This document shows positions 1 to 9,063 of a DNA stretch of 30,797 bases, in pieces (positions within the stretch are counted from its first letter, which is position 1; every line of letters starts with the position of its first letter). The position numbers were made by a program, and so were the translations under genes. The DNA comes from RGIG8748 sp045646525 (GTDB lineage: Bacteria > Bacillota > Clostridia > UMGS1810). Below the pieces are notes generated by a model, which had not been told where the DNA came from, ran no database searches, and saw only the letters and a list, made by a program, of their open reading frames with translations. The DNA is taken from positions 1 through 30,797 of the forward strand of contig JAZRKX010000028.1 in the NCBI GenBank assembly GCA_045646525.1, given 5' to 3'.

Positions 1-756
1 TGTTACAACAACAAATTTTTCGGCAGTTATCTTTACTGTAATATCCTCGCTGCCAAACAGTTCCGAAGCAGAGACAAATGCCTCATCAGGCTTAAGGTCT
101 CCGCTTATTTTTTTATCCGCAAGCCACACGCTCCATGTACTTACATTCACAGGGTAAAGCAAATTAATGTTCATACCTGATGTAAGCCCTTCCACATATT
201 CCATTACCACGAAAGAACCGATTACATTTTGGAGCCTTAATAAAAGCTCTGTACTTTGCGTGGCTGTTTTGTTTGCAGTTTCAACTGCTGTTTTAGCTTG
301 TTCCTGTACCTCAGCAACCCAGTTTCTCTCTGGAGCAGGAATGTCCGTTCCAAGAGTACTGTGACCTTTTTCTACGGTAAATGTTGTGGAAAGCGTCTTC
401 CATTCATATCCTGCAGAAGTAACAAGTATAGAAAATTCCACATTTCCGGGAAGCCTTGCAACAGTTGCATCCAGAAGCCAGGCTAAGCGAATTGTACTTC
501 CTGATGTTGTTACCTCCGGCTTAGCAATATCCGTATAACCGTCCGGAGTGGTGTATGGTATTTCTATCCTTTTGGAGGATAGCTTTTTGCCGTCAAATGT
601 GTCATTCATGGTAATGTAAATTGTATTGGAATTCTCATCACCTTCAACGACAATATGCTTATATTCTCCTACTATCTCTCTGCCATTTACAATGAAATGC
701 TCCTCAATTTCTGCAGAAGGTGTCAATATGCTCTGCAGTTCTGCTATGTAGCTCAT
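1..756 (-). CDS. Baseplate/tail-fibre-like structural protein, partial (3' end outside window)
   Basis: Open from ATG at 756 to the window edge (252 codons, no stop), so the C-terminus is missing. The N-terminal ~120 residues alternate polar and hydrophobic strands in the manner of the N-terminal domain of upper-baseplate (BppU-like) proteins. A short helical linker follows (around residues 140-165, rich in A, E, Q and T) and then more beta-type sequence. The ATG overlaps the stop of the upstream 55-aa gene (ATGA), so the two are translationally coupled. Its place after the Dit and Gp37-like genes fits a host-recognition or baseplate role. No receptor-binding domain can be recognised in the visible part; the functional call is inference. 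Confidence 0.6.
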   Translation of the reverse strand, partial: MSYIAELQSILTPSAEIEEHFIVNGREIVGEYKHIVVEGDENSNTIYITMNDTFDGKKLSSKRIEIPYTTPDGYTDIAKPEVTTSGSTIRLAWLLDATVARLPGNVEFSILVTSAGYEWKTLSTTFTVEKGHSTLGTDIPAPERNWVAEVQEQAKTAVETANKTATQSTELLLRLQNVIGSFVVMEYVEGLTSGMNINLLYPVNVSTWSVWLADKKISGDLKPDEAFVSASELFGSEDITVKITAEKFVVVT

Positions 757-920
757 ACACCGTCACCTCTCTTTGCAAGGTCTTCGGCGATTCGTGTGCA
801 TAGTTCTGCAAGTTTTTCGCACTTTTCGGAAGATTCAAGTACCTTAGCTGTAAGTTGGCGACATTCAGCTATTGTGGAATCAAGCATTTCTTTTATTTGC
901 TTGTAGGTTTTATCGTCCAC
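753..920 (-). CDS. Small helical protein (55 aa) of the tail module
   Basis: GTG start preceded by a near-perfect AGGAGGTGATT ribosome binding site, 55 codons, ending in an ATGA overlap with the next gene. The product is almost entirely charged, predicted alpha-helix (K, E, A and L heptad-like spacing) with three cysteines (near positions 20, 34 and 41). There is no signal peptide or membrane segment. It could be a small trimerising or chaperone protein for the neighbouring fibre gene. I do not recognise a family. Confidence 0.65.
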   Translation of the reverse strand: MDDKTYKQIKEMLDSTIAECRQLTAKVLESSEKCEKLAELCTRIAEDLAKRGDGV

Positions 921-932
921 TGCAATCACCTC

Positions 933-1820
933 CTAAAATGCGTACAAATTGAACTCTAACAGATTCGAATACGAGGACTTCAATGTAGTTTTAGCCACTT
1001 TTAGTATCATTTTTCCGCTCTCCGATATCTCACATATATCGAAAGCGTAGTCATCATCATCATCGACAAAATCTGAACTAAAATCTGCACTTTGACTACC
1101 ATTCCAACTCCCGTTATGATTTATGACTGTATAATCAGCCTTACGAATGCCCTGTATTTCGCCCGTATTCAAGTTGACAAGTGCCCAAAAGTATCGTCTG
1201 GTAAAAAGAAGGTAGTTATAGCAGTTCCCTCCTAAATCAAATTCCAGAGTACAGTAATATCCGCTGTTATATCCTTCCCGCACTATGGTTTCAAAGTGCA
1301 CTTCTTCCGAAAAGGCGATGAATTTCGTCCTATTATAATCACTCACCATGCCGGGAAGCTTAGCTCTGGCACTTTTGCGTACATTGCTCACAGCACCATC
1401 TGCAAGTATCTCAGCCAGAGGAAGATACGAACCACTTGCAGGATAATCTGCAGCGCACATAAATTCCACTTTATCAGTTAGAGAGTTATGCATCCAGTAC
1501 ACTTTCATTCTCGGCTCGCAGCTAAATTCCTGCGCTTCTTCCACAAATATGTAGATACCATTATCAAGGAAAGCCATGCCGGGATTAAGCACATATCCCG
1601 TGTCGGTTTTCTCAACAAGCATTGATTTGCATGTTTCCGGGATAACCCCGTCTTCTGATAAAAACTGGATAAATCCATTTATATTGAAGGCTCCTATGTC
1701 ACTCTCATCCTCCGGGAAAGGATAATCGACGATGCCCTTTGTAACCAAAGAGCGAACCAAGCGATTTATATGCTTAACACCATATGTATTATCCGAAAGG
1801 AATCCTGCTTCAAAGTTCAT
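933..1820 (-). CDS. Tail/baseplate protein, unknown family
   Basis: 295 aa. The ATG at 1820 is chosen over upstream GTG/ATG codons because AAGGAG lies 8 nt before it. It follows the Gp37-like tail gene by a few bases and precedes the small helical protein. The sequence is soluble and largely beta with many aromatic residues, and has an acidic run (DDDDD) near residue 260. No enzymatic motif is visible. Order in the operon suggests a baseplate or fibre-attachment component; this is inference from position. Confidence 0.65.
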   Translation of the reverse strand: MNFEAGFLSDNTYGVKHINRLVRSLVTKGIVDYPFPEDESDIGAFNINGFIQFLSEDGVIPETCKSMLVEKTDTGYVLNPGMAFLDNGIYIFVEEAQEFSCEPRMKVYWMHNSLTDKVEFMCAADYPASGSYLPLAEILADGAVSNVRKSARAKLPGMVSDYNRTKFIAFSEEVHFETIVREGYNSGYYCTLEFDLGGNCYNYLLFTRRYFWALVNLNTGEIQGIRKADYTVINHNGSWNGSQSADFSSDFVDDDDDYAFDICEISESGKMILKVAKTTLKSSYSNLLEFNLYAF

Positions 1821-1825
1821 TACCA

Positions 1826-2782
1826 TCACTCCTTAAAAATAGGCTGTTCGCCTATGTCATTATTCTCGTACCACTTATTAACTCCCGACACGGTAAGCTC
1901 GCCTGTGGTCTTCCAGGTGCCTTTTTTTAACTTAATTTTCAGCTTGTCACCGATTTCATAATCAATACCATGCTTTTTTCTTCTGGTTTTAGATGTGATT
2001 TTCTTCGTCCATTTCTTTTCTGCCAAAGCACTCTTGGCTTCGGTTTCATTACTTCCGGACAAAGCACACTCCCATCTTTTTAGAAGAGTCTCATCTTCGG
2101 ATGCAGTAGAAACATAGATATCCATGTCCTCCTCATCCTCAGAGGTTGCCCTTTGGGTATACCAACCACCGTTGCAATAAGACAGTGCATCCTCGGTATA
2201 ATTTGGCTCATATGCGGTCAAATCATCCTCCGACAAAGTAAAGTCCCTTGTAACACCTTTGTACACTTCAAATATCCACTTTTTAGCTTCAAAATCGATG
2301 TACAATTTATGACATGCGCTTTCACGCTCAAGAATGTCTGCAACTGTCTTAAGGCACTCCGCCCGGGTAACAAGTTCAAACACCTCAGAATTTGTAAAGT
2401 GAGTTGTGTCTGCTTCCTTCACCTCGAAGATACCTGCAGCAATCTCATCGGCAAATGCTTCCCTAATAACAAATTCTGCAATTAAGTTGGTATTTGTTTC
2501 CAAACTAAATGCAGAATGTGTTCTCTTGGTAAGCAGGAAGTTAAGCGTTCTTCCGTATACGGTTCCCGTCCTTACATCCTTGCCGGTTATGATTGCCTGT
2601 TCATTACCTTGAACTGCAATTATATACTTTTCGTTCATGAGCCTTGCAAATAGCTCATGCTTGTAATTAATTTTTGCCTGGAAGTTTCCTACGGCATTTC
2701 CGTAAATGGTCCAGTTGGAAGATAAGGTCCTTACTGAACCTATTAAATTCAAATCCCAGTCATAAAACTTAAGCTCACTCAT
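1826..2782 (-). CDS. Siphovirus Gp37-like tail-associated protein (Tal/hub N-terminal type)
   Basis: 318 aa, ATG overlapping the stop of the Dit gene (ATGA). The opening (FYDWDLNLIG, then a W-T-I-Y-G-N-A-V-G-N-F strand motif) is typical of the ReqiPepy6 Gp37-like family of tail hub proteins in Bacillota siphophages. The length is close to the usual ~320-380 aa. These proteins form the ring below Dit at the tail tip and anchor downstream fibres. The C-terminal ~60 residues are lysine-rich and include an ...IGDKLKIKLK beta segment common in this family. No peptidase or lysozyme domain is fused to it. Confidence 0.7.
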   Translation of the reverse strand: MSELKFYDWDLNLIGSVRTLSSNWTIYGNAVGNFQAKINYKHELFARLMNEKYIIAVQGNEQAIITGKDVRTGTVYGRTLNFLLTKRTHSAFSLETNTNLIAEFVIREAFADEIAAGIFEVKEADTTHFTNSEVFELVTRAECLKTVADILERESACHKLYIDFEAKKWIFEVYKGVTRDFTLSEDDLTAYEPNYTEDALSYCNGGWYTQRATSEDEEDMDIYVSTASEDETLLKRWECALSGSNETEAKSALAEKKWTKKITSKTRRKKHGIDYEIGDKLKIKLKKGTWKTTGELTVSGVNKWYENNDIGEQPIFKE

Positions 2783-3657
2783 TTGTAAGTCGCCTCCGCA
2801 TAATTATTTTCATATTCGAGCTGAGTTGCAAGGTTGATATCTGTATTTGTATTTTCGATACTTACAACATTCTCGCCAAACTGCAACCAAAAATCTGAAA
2901 GGAATGAGTCACCGGACAGCCATTTATCAATCTTTCCGTTAATACTGGAAGTAACCGTGCGTTCGTATGTATCAATACATATTGTTTCACCGGCAACAGG
3001 CCTGTAATTCTCAAGAGTGATAAATTGCTTTGTGGAATCATTCTTAAGAGTAATATGTGTGTCACCTTCGGGCGCATCCACAAGAGAGCCGATAGCAAAC
3101 ATGCTGATTTTCGGTCTGCTTATTTCATCGCCGGAATTTGTAATCTTCATGTTGGAAGTTCCGCGGGTACTCCATACTGCAGGGAGCTCTACGAAGCCTC
3201 CTGCAGTTGGTGTAATAAGGTCAATATATTCGCTCATGTCTATGACTGTGGGATTAAGGTCATTAAACCAAGGCTTGTCACAGATAAGCTGCAGGGTAAA
3301 ATATGCAAAGAGATTTCCAAAGGTTTCTCCCGGCTCGTACACAACCTGATTTACCTGTATTTTCCGCGATACCCTGTGAGTATGTACTTCAAGTGTTAGC
3401 GGTAGGTGATGAATTATTCGGTGCATCGACCTTTTCAAATCTTCAAGCAAATTGTTTCCGCTTGCCTTGATGTTGCCTGCAATGGTTATTGCTCTTGAGC
3501 CTGTTACAAAAGATTGTGTTTCCTGCCCGTTCTCCTCGGAATAAGTAATTACATTAAATGTCTTATTTACGGCTTCCAGACCGGTTATTTCTCTTATTTT
3601 GTAACTGCATTTGTAGCCGAATTCTATGCTTCCGAATTCATTGTACAACTTAAGCAT
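2779..3657 (-). CDS. Distal tail protein (Dit, Sipho_tail family)
   Basis: 292 aa. Start set at ATG 3657, one base after the tape-measure stop, with GAGAAGGTGATT before it; an upstream in-frame start would run far into the tape-measure gene. The N-terminal domain has the Dit pattern: an initial short strand, a Y-x-I-x-x-I-T-G-L-E motif near residue 25, then a long basic stretch (LPLTLEVHTHRVSRKIQV). A C-terminal jelly-roll-like half ends in a GENVVSIEN motif. Position immediately after the tape measure is diagnostic. Dit makes the hexameric tail-tip hub of long non-contractile tails, so this phage is a siphovirus. Confidence 0.8.
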   Translation of the reverse strand: MLKLYNEFGSIEFGYKCSYKIREITGLEAVNKTFNVITYSEENGQETQSFVTGSRAITIAGNIKASGNNLLEDLKRSMHRIIHHLPLTLEVHTHRVSRKIQVNQVVYEPGETFGNLFAYFTLQLICDKPWFNDLNPTVIDMSEYIDLITPTAGGFVELPAVWSTRGTSNMKITNSGDEISRPKISMFAIGSLVDAPEGDTHITLKNDSTKQFITLENYRPVAGETICIDTYERTVTSSINGKIDKWLSGDSFLSDFWLQFGENVVSIENTNTDINLATQLEYENNYAEATYK

Positions 3658-3658
3658 T

Positions 3659-6600
3659 TTAATCACCTTCTCCCGATAGTCTTCTGAATTCCTCATCATG
3701 ACGGATAGCCTCAAGCCGTTGCTGTGTTGTTTCGCCGGAGCTTCCGAGCTGATATGTATTGTTACCGTAATACTTATATACGGTAGTACCGCCGGAGGAT
3801 TTGTCTACACTTACATCCACATCAACCTTTATTTTGGTTTTGAAGCTTTCAATTTTCTGCTTTATTTTACCAAGCTCAACATCTATCTCCTGCGAGAATG
3901 CATCGCCGAATTTAGTTGCAGCATCCGTACCTGCTGCAAAGAAGGTGTCGGGAATTTCAAAACCTGCTTCTTTGAGCTTGTCCTTCATGTACACAACACT
4001 CTCATCCACGGCGGTATCCATTTCGGACTTGTACAATGATGCGGATGCCATATCTGCAAAATTCTGCATTTCTTCGTAAGCTTTTATATACTCATTGAAT
4101 TCATTGTCGTCTGTCTTTTTTAAGACATTGAGTATTTCTACGCCTTCATCAATATCATAGTTGAGAAGTTCGCTAAGGAAGCTGTCTGCAGCCTTATCGG
4201 ATATCCCGCTTTTGATAATCCTTGTTTTGACAGAATCAATAAGGTCATTGTACTTTTTAAGATATTCTATATCTTTCGAAAAGTCGGTGAGTTTATAGTA
4301 CACAATGTCTGGCTTATGCTTCTCATTTAATATTATTGTCTGTTTACCAGCTAATTTGCGATGAGATTTAAGCTTATTTGAATATGCTTCCTGCTTTTCG
4401 ATTACAGCATCTATCTTGTCGGAAGTGTACTTAAAGATGTCGTCATAGGTTTCTTTATATAGCTCTTTTTCATTTTCGAGTTGTTCCTTTTGATAAGAGT
4501 ATATTTTTTCGGTGTACTCAAACCATTCTTTAGTACCTTTAGCAAAATGCTCATCCCTCAATTTTTCGAGTTCCGTATAATACTCATCTTCGCTTATAAG
4601 GTCAAATTTCCTACGATACTCAAGAATTTCAAGTATACTATCAAAGGCATTAACGACTGCATCACTGTTTTCTTTGATACCAATAGCCATGCCCAAAGGA
4701 ATCATTTTTCCTATTTCGTCACGCGCTATACGGGAGGGGCTTCGAATAACAAGCAAATCCTTTGGAGTTTTGATGACTAATTTTGCAAGATTAGTACTGG
4801 CTTGTTTTACGGGGCCAAGACCCATGTTAATACCAGAAGCAACACCAGCTGCAAAGTTAAGGCCTATAGGTCTAAGTTTTTCCGCACTCCACTCATCTGA
4901 AACTGTGTCTGCAGCAGTAATTGCAAGCTTCAATCCAGATTGTTTAACGGGTTCGATACCGTTTTCTACTGTTAGCGGCACAAAATTAATCTCTTTGGAT
5001 TTAGTCTTTAGTTCTTGGGTTACAACGCCATAAACTTCGTCAAGTTGTTTGCGAATTTCTGCTGAGGTTAAAACCCCTATATTAAATTCCGAATCAATCT
5101 TGAGACCATTTTCTATTGCAGACTTAAGCTCATCTGAAATATTATTTGCTAAACCCGTTAATTTTACATCAGTACCATCTATGCCTTTAATGGTTGCTGT
5201 ACCAATAACACCACCGGCAGCTATATATTTATCCTTGGCTTTTTCTACTTCTTCAATGGAGCTTTGTACAAGGGCTTTTGCACTTTCACTTCCGGTCGAA
5301 TTAAACAATTCGAGTGTTGCTGCAAGCTTTTCCAATGAAACTTGATATGCATTTCCGGTTGTGGCAAGAGCTTTTTCGCTCTCTGTAGCATATTCCTTAA
5401 GACCGCTTTGTGCACCTGCATACGCTTGCCTTTGTTCAGTGAGAAAATTAACTGCTGCCTGTGTACCTTGTTCTGTAGCAATCTTTGCTGCCTCTTCATA
5501 TGTTACTCTATCATTAAGTAATTTTTGATAATATTCTTGGGCTTCTTTGAAATTTGATAGAGCTTCCTCTCTCTGTTCATCATTGGCTTGAGAATACTCT
5601 TTACGAGTCTTAATCAAGTTTGACAATGCTTCTGATTCTTCTCGTATAGCATTTTCGTAATTCTTTGATGCTTCATTCATCAATATTTCATAGCGCTTAG
5701 CCTCTATCAGTTCATATATTGATTTTTTCAGCTTATCATATTGAGTTATGATGTTTCCTGTTATTGTATATTCGGTGCCAAGAGCCTTGTTAAGTTCACC
5801 AAGAAGAAACTGAGCTCGGGATTTATCTCTATCTGCAACTATACCATTAGCATCGGCTAAATTTAACAATTCTCTTGTTAAGAGTTCAACATTGTCGATT
5901 TCTGCGATGTTCTGATTTGAGGTTTCGGCCTGTTGTTGCTTAAAGTTTTCATATGATTGGCAAGCGTCGTCCAAAGCCTTAGTAGTTGCTTCTATCGCTT
6001 GTCTGCGGCGTTTTTCTTCTTCAGTCTCTTTTTCCTCCATAAGAACAAGTGCAGTGAGAGCAGCTATGAAAGCTGTAATACCCGCTATGGTTATTCCTAT
6101 TGGATTAGCTGTTAAAGCAGCAGTCCATAACCACTGTGCTGCAGTGGCAAGAGATATTTTTCCCGTAAGAACACCTACAAGTACATTTTTCGCTGTCAAG
6201 GCTGCAGTTTCCACTCCTGTAGCCGTGGCAACCCCAAGAACACCTGCTTCGTTAACTGCAAGAGCAACTGTATTTGCATTTATCCATCCATTTACAGATT
6301 TAACAATACCATATGATTTATATGCCGCAATGAGTGTTGCTGAAATTGTGGCAACAGTTCTCATGTTTTTGCCTAAAAAACCAAGTGTACTTATAAGCGG
6401 CGGAAGAACTGCAGTAGCAAGGTCAATTCCGCCGTCTATAAGAGTTATGATAAGTTCCCCAGTATCCTCAATAGCACTCTTAAGCTCCGGTTGTGCTATG
6501 GCAGAGCGCAGCTCCGTTGTAGCACTGCTGAGTTCCTTAAGTCCTTGGGAAGCAATGGGGAGAAGCATATTTCCAAATTCTGCTCCAAGTTCTGTTACAT

Positions 6601-7261
6601 TAAGCTTTGCAATCTTAAGCTGATTTGCAAAAGAGTCGCTTGTTCTTGCAAAGTCTCCCTGTGCATCAGCTCCTGCGTGAAGCAGATAGTTGTATCTTAA
6701 GGTTGCCTGCTCTGCCTGGCTCATTGCATTGTACGCCTTTGTAATGCCCTGGCTTAATGCAAATGCCTCCAGATTGGCAACGCTCATATTGATACCAAGC
6801 TGCTTAAGCGGTTCTGTTTCACCCGATATACCTGCACGGATTTTATCGAATGCTTCCTGATGCTCCAGGTTATAGAAAGAGGCAAAATCAGCGGCAAGTC
6901 CGGTAAGTGTTGTACTCATCTCCAAAACTGCAGAGTCCGTAAGTCCCATGGACTTAATCATGGCACCCATGGTACCATTGAACTGTTTTGCCTGCAGCTC
7001 GGACAGACCGAATGCAGATGCAGCATTTTTCGCCCATGCTTCGATATCTGCAGCTCTGTCGCCAAAGGTAACATCCACGACATTCTGAACCTCCTGCAGG
7101 TCGCTTGCCAGATTAACAGCAAATCCGGCTGCAGTTGTAAAAGCGGTGCCCACTACAGCCATACTTTTTATAGCAGTGGTTTTGAGCTTATTAATACTGC
7201 TTTCAAACTTGCGGTTGTCAATAGATGTATCAAATTTTATACTACCGTCATAATGTGCCAA
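3659..7261 (-). CDS. Tail tape measure protein
   Basis: 1200 codons from a TTG start at 7261 with AGAGGTG 7 nt upstream. Long alpha-helical protein: an N-terminal TMP core (residues ~1-240, with GAMIKSMGLTDSAVLEMS and AGISGETEPLKQLGI motifs found in Bacillota tape measures), a hydrophobic stretch around residues 365-415, then long coiled-coil charged helices. Length sets tail length, so a long flexible tail is expected. It ends one base before Dit. The start codon lies in a predicted stem (7249-7305) that may limit translation; see the separate entry. Confidence 0.92.
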   Translation of the reverse strand: MAHYDGSIKFDTSIDNRKFESSINKLKTTAIKSMAVVGTAFTTAAGFAVNLASDLQEVQNVVDVTFGDRAADIEAWAKNAASAFGLSELQAKQFNGTMGAMIKSMGLTDSAVLEMSTTLTGLAADFASFYNLEHQEAFDKIRAGISGETEPLKQLGINMSVANLEAFALSQGITKAYNAMSQAEQATLRYNYLLHAGADAQGDFARTSDSFANQLKIAKLNVTELGAEFGNMLLPIASQGLKELSSATTELRSAIAQPELKSAIEDTGELIITLIDGGIDLATAVLPPLISTLGFLGKNMRTVATISATLIAAYKSYGIVKSVNGWINANTVALAVNEAGVLGVATATGVETAALTAKNVLVGVLTGKISLATAAQWLWTAALTANPIGITIAGITAFIAALTALVLMEEKETEEEKRRRQAIEATTKALDDACQSYENFKQQQAETSNQNIAEIDNVELLTRELLNLADANGIVADRDKSRAQFLLGELNKALGTEYTITGNIITQYDKLKKSIYELIEAKRYEILMNEASKNYENAIREESEALSNLIKTRKEYSQANDEQREEALSNFKEAQEYYQKLLNDRVTYEEAAKIATEQGTQAAVNFLTEQRQAYAGAQSGLKEYATESEKALATTGNAYQVSLEKLAATLELFNSTGSESAKALVQSSIEEVEKAKDKYIAAGGVIGTATIKGIDGTDVKLTGLANNISDELKSAIENGLKIDSEFNIGVLTSAEIRKQLDEVYGVVTQELKTKSKEINFVPLTVENGIEPVKQSGLKLAITAADTVSDEWSAEKLRPIGLNFAAGVASGINMGLGPVKQASTNLAKLVIKTPKDLLVIRSPSRIARDEIGKMIPLGMAIGIKENSDAVVNAFDSILEILEYRRKFDLISEDEYYTELEKLRDEHFAKGTKEWFEYTEKIYSYQKEQLENEKELYKETYDDIFKYTSDKIDAVIEKQEAYSNKLKSHRKLAGKQTIILNEKHKPDIVYYKLTDFSKDIEYLKKYNDLIDSVKTRIIKSGISDKAADSFLSELLNYDIDEGVEILNVLKKTDDNEFNEYIKAYEEMQNFADMASASLYKSEMDTAVDESVVYMKDKLKEAGFEIPDTFFAAGTDAATKFGDAFSQEIDVELGKIKQKIESFKTKIKVDVDVSVDKSSGGTTVYKYYGNNTYQLGSSGETTQQRLEAIRHDEEFRRLSGEGD

Positions 7262-7305
7262 CTTGTTTCACCTCTCGTATATGTGAATTCCGTCGGCACA
7301 TAATG
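7249..7305 (-). promoter_or_regulatory. Stem-loop sequestering the tape-measure start codon
   Basis: In the mRNA, CATTATGTGCC (7295-7305) pairs with GGCACATTATG (7249-7259) with one mismatch, and the stem extends inward by GAC/GUU pairs. The UUG start (7259-7261) is inside the stem; the Shine-Dalgarno GAGAGGTG is in the ~30-nt loop. This layout recalls the com-mom mRNA of phage Mu, where the zinc-finger protein Com opens a stem that hides the mom start. Here a small zinc ribbon is encoded directly upstream. The structure is read from sequence; regulation is inference. Confidence 0.5.
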
Positions 7306-7308
7306 GCT

Positions 7309-7470
7309 CTACCCGGTTATCTTGATTTCAAATTCTTTTTTGCAGTTTCGCCCTTTGCATTTCACGGTAAGACCTTTGCAAACGGCATTTTTACTATAAA
7401 AAATAGGCATTAAATAGCCACAAAAAGGGCATTTAATGCGTTTTAAAAGTGTTTTCTCAATCGTTAACAC
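7309..7470 (-). CDS. Small zinc-ribbon protein, Com-like
   Basis: 53 aa. An open frame reads back to GTG at 7470; an ATT three codons later with AGAGAGGTG before it is an alternative start. The protein carries CPFC near residue 14 and VKCKGRNC near residue 37, four cysteines suited to one zinc ion, followed by a KKEFEIKI strand. Length and layout resemble the Mu Com family of RNA-binding zinc ribbons. It lies between the Gp15 chaperone and the tape measure, a usual site for such small ribbons in Bacillota siphophages. Unlike Mu, no mom gene follows. Confidence 0.6.
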   Translation of the reverse strand: MLTIEKTLLKRIKCPFCGYLMPIFYSKNAVCKGLTVKCKGRNCKKEFEIKITG

Positions 7471-7476
7471 CTCTCT

Positions 7477-8103
7477 TTACCACAGCATTGCGGCAAAATC
7501 ATTTTCCTTTTCCTCCTCGGAACGCATATCAGGAAGGGCATATGCATTTTGAAGTTTAAGCATATGATTTCTGCGCTCCTTGTCTTTAATTTGCGATACA
7601 TCTGTTGCACGGATTTCCATAATCTCACGGATTTTTGTGTTTCCTGTGAGCCCGGCAAAAAGTGCCTTGAACTTCCACCAATGGAGCTTGCACTCTGTAA
7701 GGTCTATGCCATACTGTTGTACAAAAGCAGCATAGATGTAATCTGCATCGTGCTCATAACTGAAAATCTGTTTTTCTTCCGGGGTATCCTCCTCATCATT
7801 GTCCTCTTGGATATGCTCTGTCTGTTTGTCCTCAAGCTCAGACACATCCCGCATACCGCAGTAAAAGGCGAAAAGCACGCGGATTGTCTCAAGCCATGTA
7901 GGAGGCAGCAAATGTATTTTCCCGTCTATTCCTTTGTAAAAGCAAATGTCGCATGCCTTAACAAAAGCATCCATGGATTTTTCTTTGAGCTCACCAAGAA
8001 GCTCTTCGAACTCAATCCATACCCGGAAGTCTGTATTAAGCTGATAGAAATTCCCTGAGCTGTCATATACACAGTCCGGAAGACCTTGCGTTATGATGCT
8101 CAT
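7477..8103 (-). CDS. Tail assembly protein, bacteriophage Gp15 family
   Basis: 208 aa, ATG overlapping the preceding stop (ATGA). The N-terminus (LNTDFRVWIEFEELL) and the following PPTWLETIRVLFAFYCG segment match the Gp15 family, which sits between the tail tube and tape measure in many Gram-positive siphophages. An acidic linker (DNDEEDTPEEKQIFSYEHDADYI) leads to a W-x-K-F-x-A-L-F-A-G-L motif. The conserved position suggests a tail assembly chaperone that binds the tape measure. I saw no clear slippery sequence joining it to the upstream gene. Confidence 0.75.
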   Translation of the reverse strand: MSIITQGLPDCVYDSSGNFYQLNTDFRVWIEFEELLGELKEKSMDAFVKACDICFYKGIDGKIHLLPPTWLETIRVLFAFYCGMRDVSELEDKQTEHIQEDNDEEDTPEEKQIFSYEHDADYIYAAFVQQYGIDLTECKLHWWKFKALFAGLTGNTKIREIMEIRATDVSQIKDKERRNHMLKLQNAYALPDMRSEEEKENDFAAMLW

Positions 8104-8489
8104 TTTACAAGATTAGGTCCGCCGCGTCTTTCTTCGCGGTTACCATTAAAAGCTTTGTACAGTGCCTGCTTGTTCGCTTCAAATTCATTGCAGGCGGCAA
8201 GTATGTAGCAAACGACATCGCAAACATCGTGATAAGATACGGTACGGTTCTTAAATAACTCTGCAGATGTACCTTCACCAAAAGCATTGTCGATTTTAAC
8301 AAGTGCTTCCTGCATTACACCTTCAATTTCTTTTTTCTCAGCTTTTCCACTCATCACCTTGGCACCGAAGTCCGAAATAAGCTTATGAGCTGCGGAAATT
8401 TCACACTCAGCTTCGGCCGCATCTGCCTTAAGGGTAAGACCAAGCATTTCTATGGTTATTTCATTGTTCTGAAATTCAAATTTTTTCAT
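8100..8489 (-). CDS. Small tail assembly chaperone-like protein
   Basis: 129 aa. The second ATG (8489) is chosen because GGAGG lies at the right distance before it, inside the first upstream codons. It is an acidic helical protein with the opening MKKFEFQNNEITIE, similar in style to DUF6673-type proteins found between tail tube and Gp15 genes. Overlap with Gp15 by ATGA suggests equimolar or coupled synthesis. Probable tail chaperone (gpG-like) by position. Confidence 0.6.
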   Translation of the reverse strand: MKKFEFQNNEITIEMLGLTLKADAAEAECEISAAHKLISDFGAKVMSGKAEKKEIEGVMQEALVKIDNAFGEGTSAELFKNRTVSYHDVCDVVCYILAACNEFEANKQALYKAFNGNREERRGGPNLVK

Positions 8490-8517
8490 AGTAAATTCCT
8501 CCATATAGTATTGTCGA

Positions 8518-8557
8518 CAAGCGGAGGACTATAAGCACTCCGCTTGCCTTGTTTTTT
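8518..8557 (+). terminator. Hairpin with T-run, + strand orientation, between tail tube and chaperone genes
   Basis: CAAGCGGAG (8518-8526) and CTCCGCTTG (8538-8546) form a perfect 9-bp stem, followed on the + strand by TTGTTTTTT. As a terminator it would stop antisense transcription into the tail genes. On the transcribed - strand the same stem lacks a U-run and could instead mark the 3' end of the abundant tail-tube message. Confidence 0.5.
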
Positions 8558-9050
8558 ATTCTGCAGGGGCAAATGTGCATGTAGCCCATTCGTCTGTAGT
8601 TGATGCAGTACCCACAATGATATCGGACTTAACCTTAAAGGTACCGCTGTAATCATAACGGTCAAGGTTGCCGCCTTCATCACCGGGAACTACGGTGTAG
8701 CTTCTGAGTCTTGCAGGATACGAAGCCGCCTTATCTGCTACAGCTGCCGAACGGTCAACTACAAGGATAGAAACTACAGCATCGTCGCCGAGCTTCTCCT
8801 TGTTATATATTTCCACAAGCTTCTCATGCACAGGATTATCTGTGTGCAAATCGAAGCCGTAGGAAATGGATTCTGCATATCCTACGATATCCGTCTCTTC
8901 AAAATCCATATCCACATACTGTGAAGTATGCTCCTTGGGATTCTTGGACTTAGACATCTGTGAGAACTTCGTCATTCTTGCAAATGACGGTTTATCTGCC
9001 GTGCCTACATCCATAAATGCAAGCATGGCGCTTCTTTTTACCTTACTCAC
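8556..9050 (-). CDS. Major tail (tube) protein
   Basis: 164 aa from GTG at 9050 with AAGGAG 9 nt before it. The sequence is beta-rich, with the regular strand spacing of siphophage tail tube subunits: a central SYGFDLHTDNPVHEKLVEIY element and a C-terminal YDYSGTFKVKSDIIVGTA element that is typical of Bacillota tail tube proteins. It lies between tail-completion and chaperone genes, the standard place. A hairpin at 8518-8546 directly follows the stop. Confidence 0.75.
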   Translation of the reverse strand: MSKVKRSAMLAFMDVGTADKPSFARMTKFSQMSKSKNPKEHTSQYVDMDFEETDIVGYAESISYGFDLHTDNPVHEKLVEIYNKEKLGDDAVVSILVVDRSAAVADKAASYPARLRSYTVVPGDEGGNLDRYDYSGTFKVKSDIIVGTASTTDEWATCTFAPAE

Positions 9051-9063
9051 TACAAATCACTCC

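Noticed and set aside
7309..8103. Programmed frameshift joining the Gp15 gene to the zinc-ribbon frame
   Set aside because: No slippery heptamer was seen near the Gp15 stop, and the ribbon has its own ribosome binding site.
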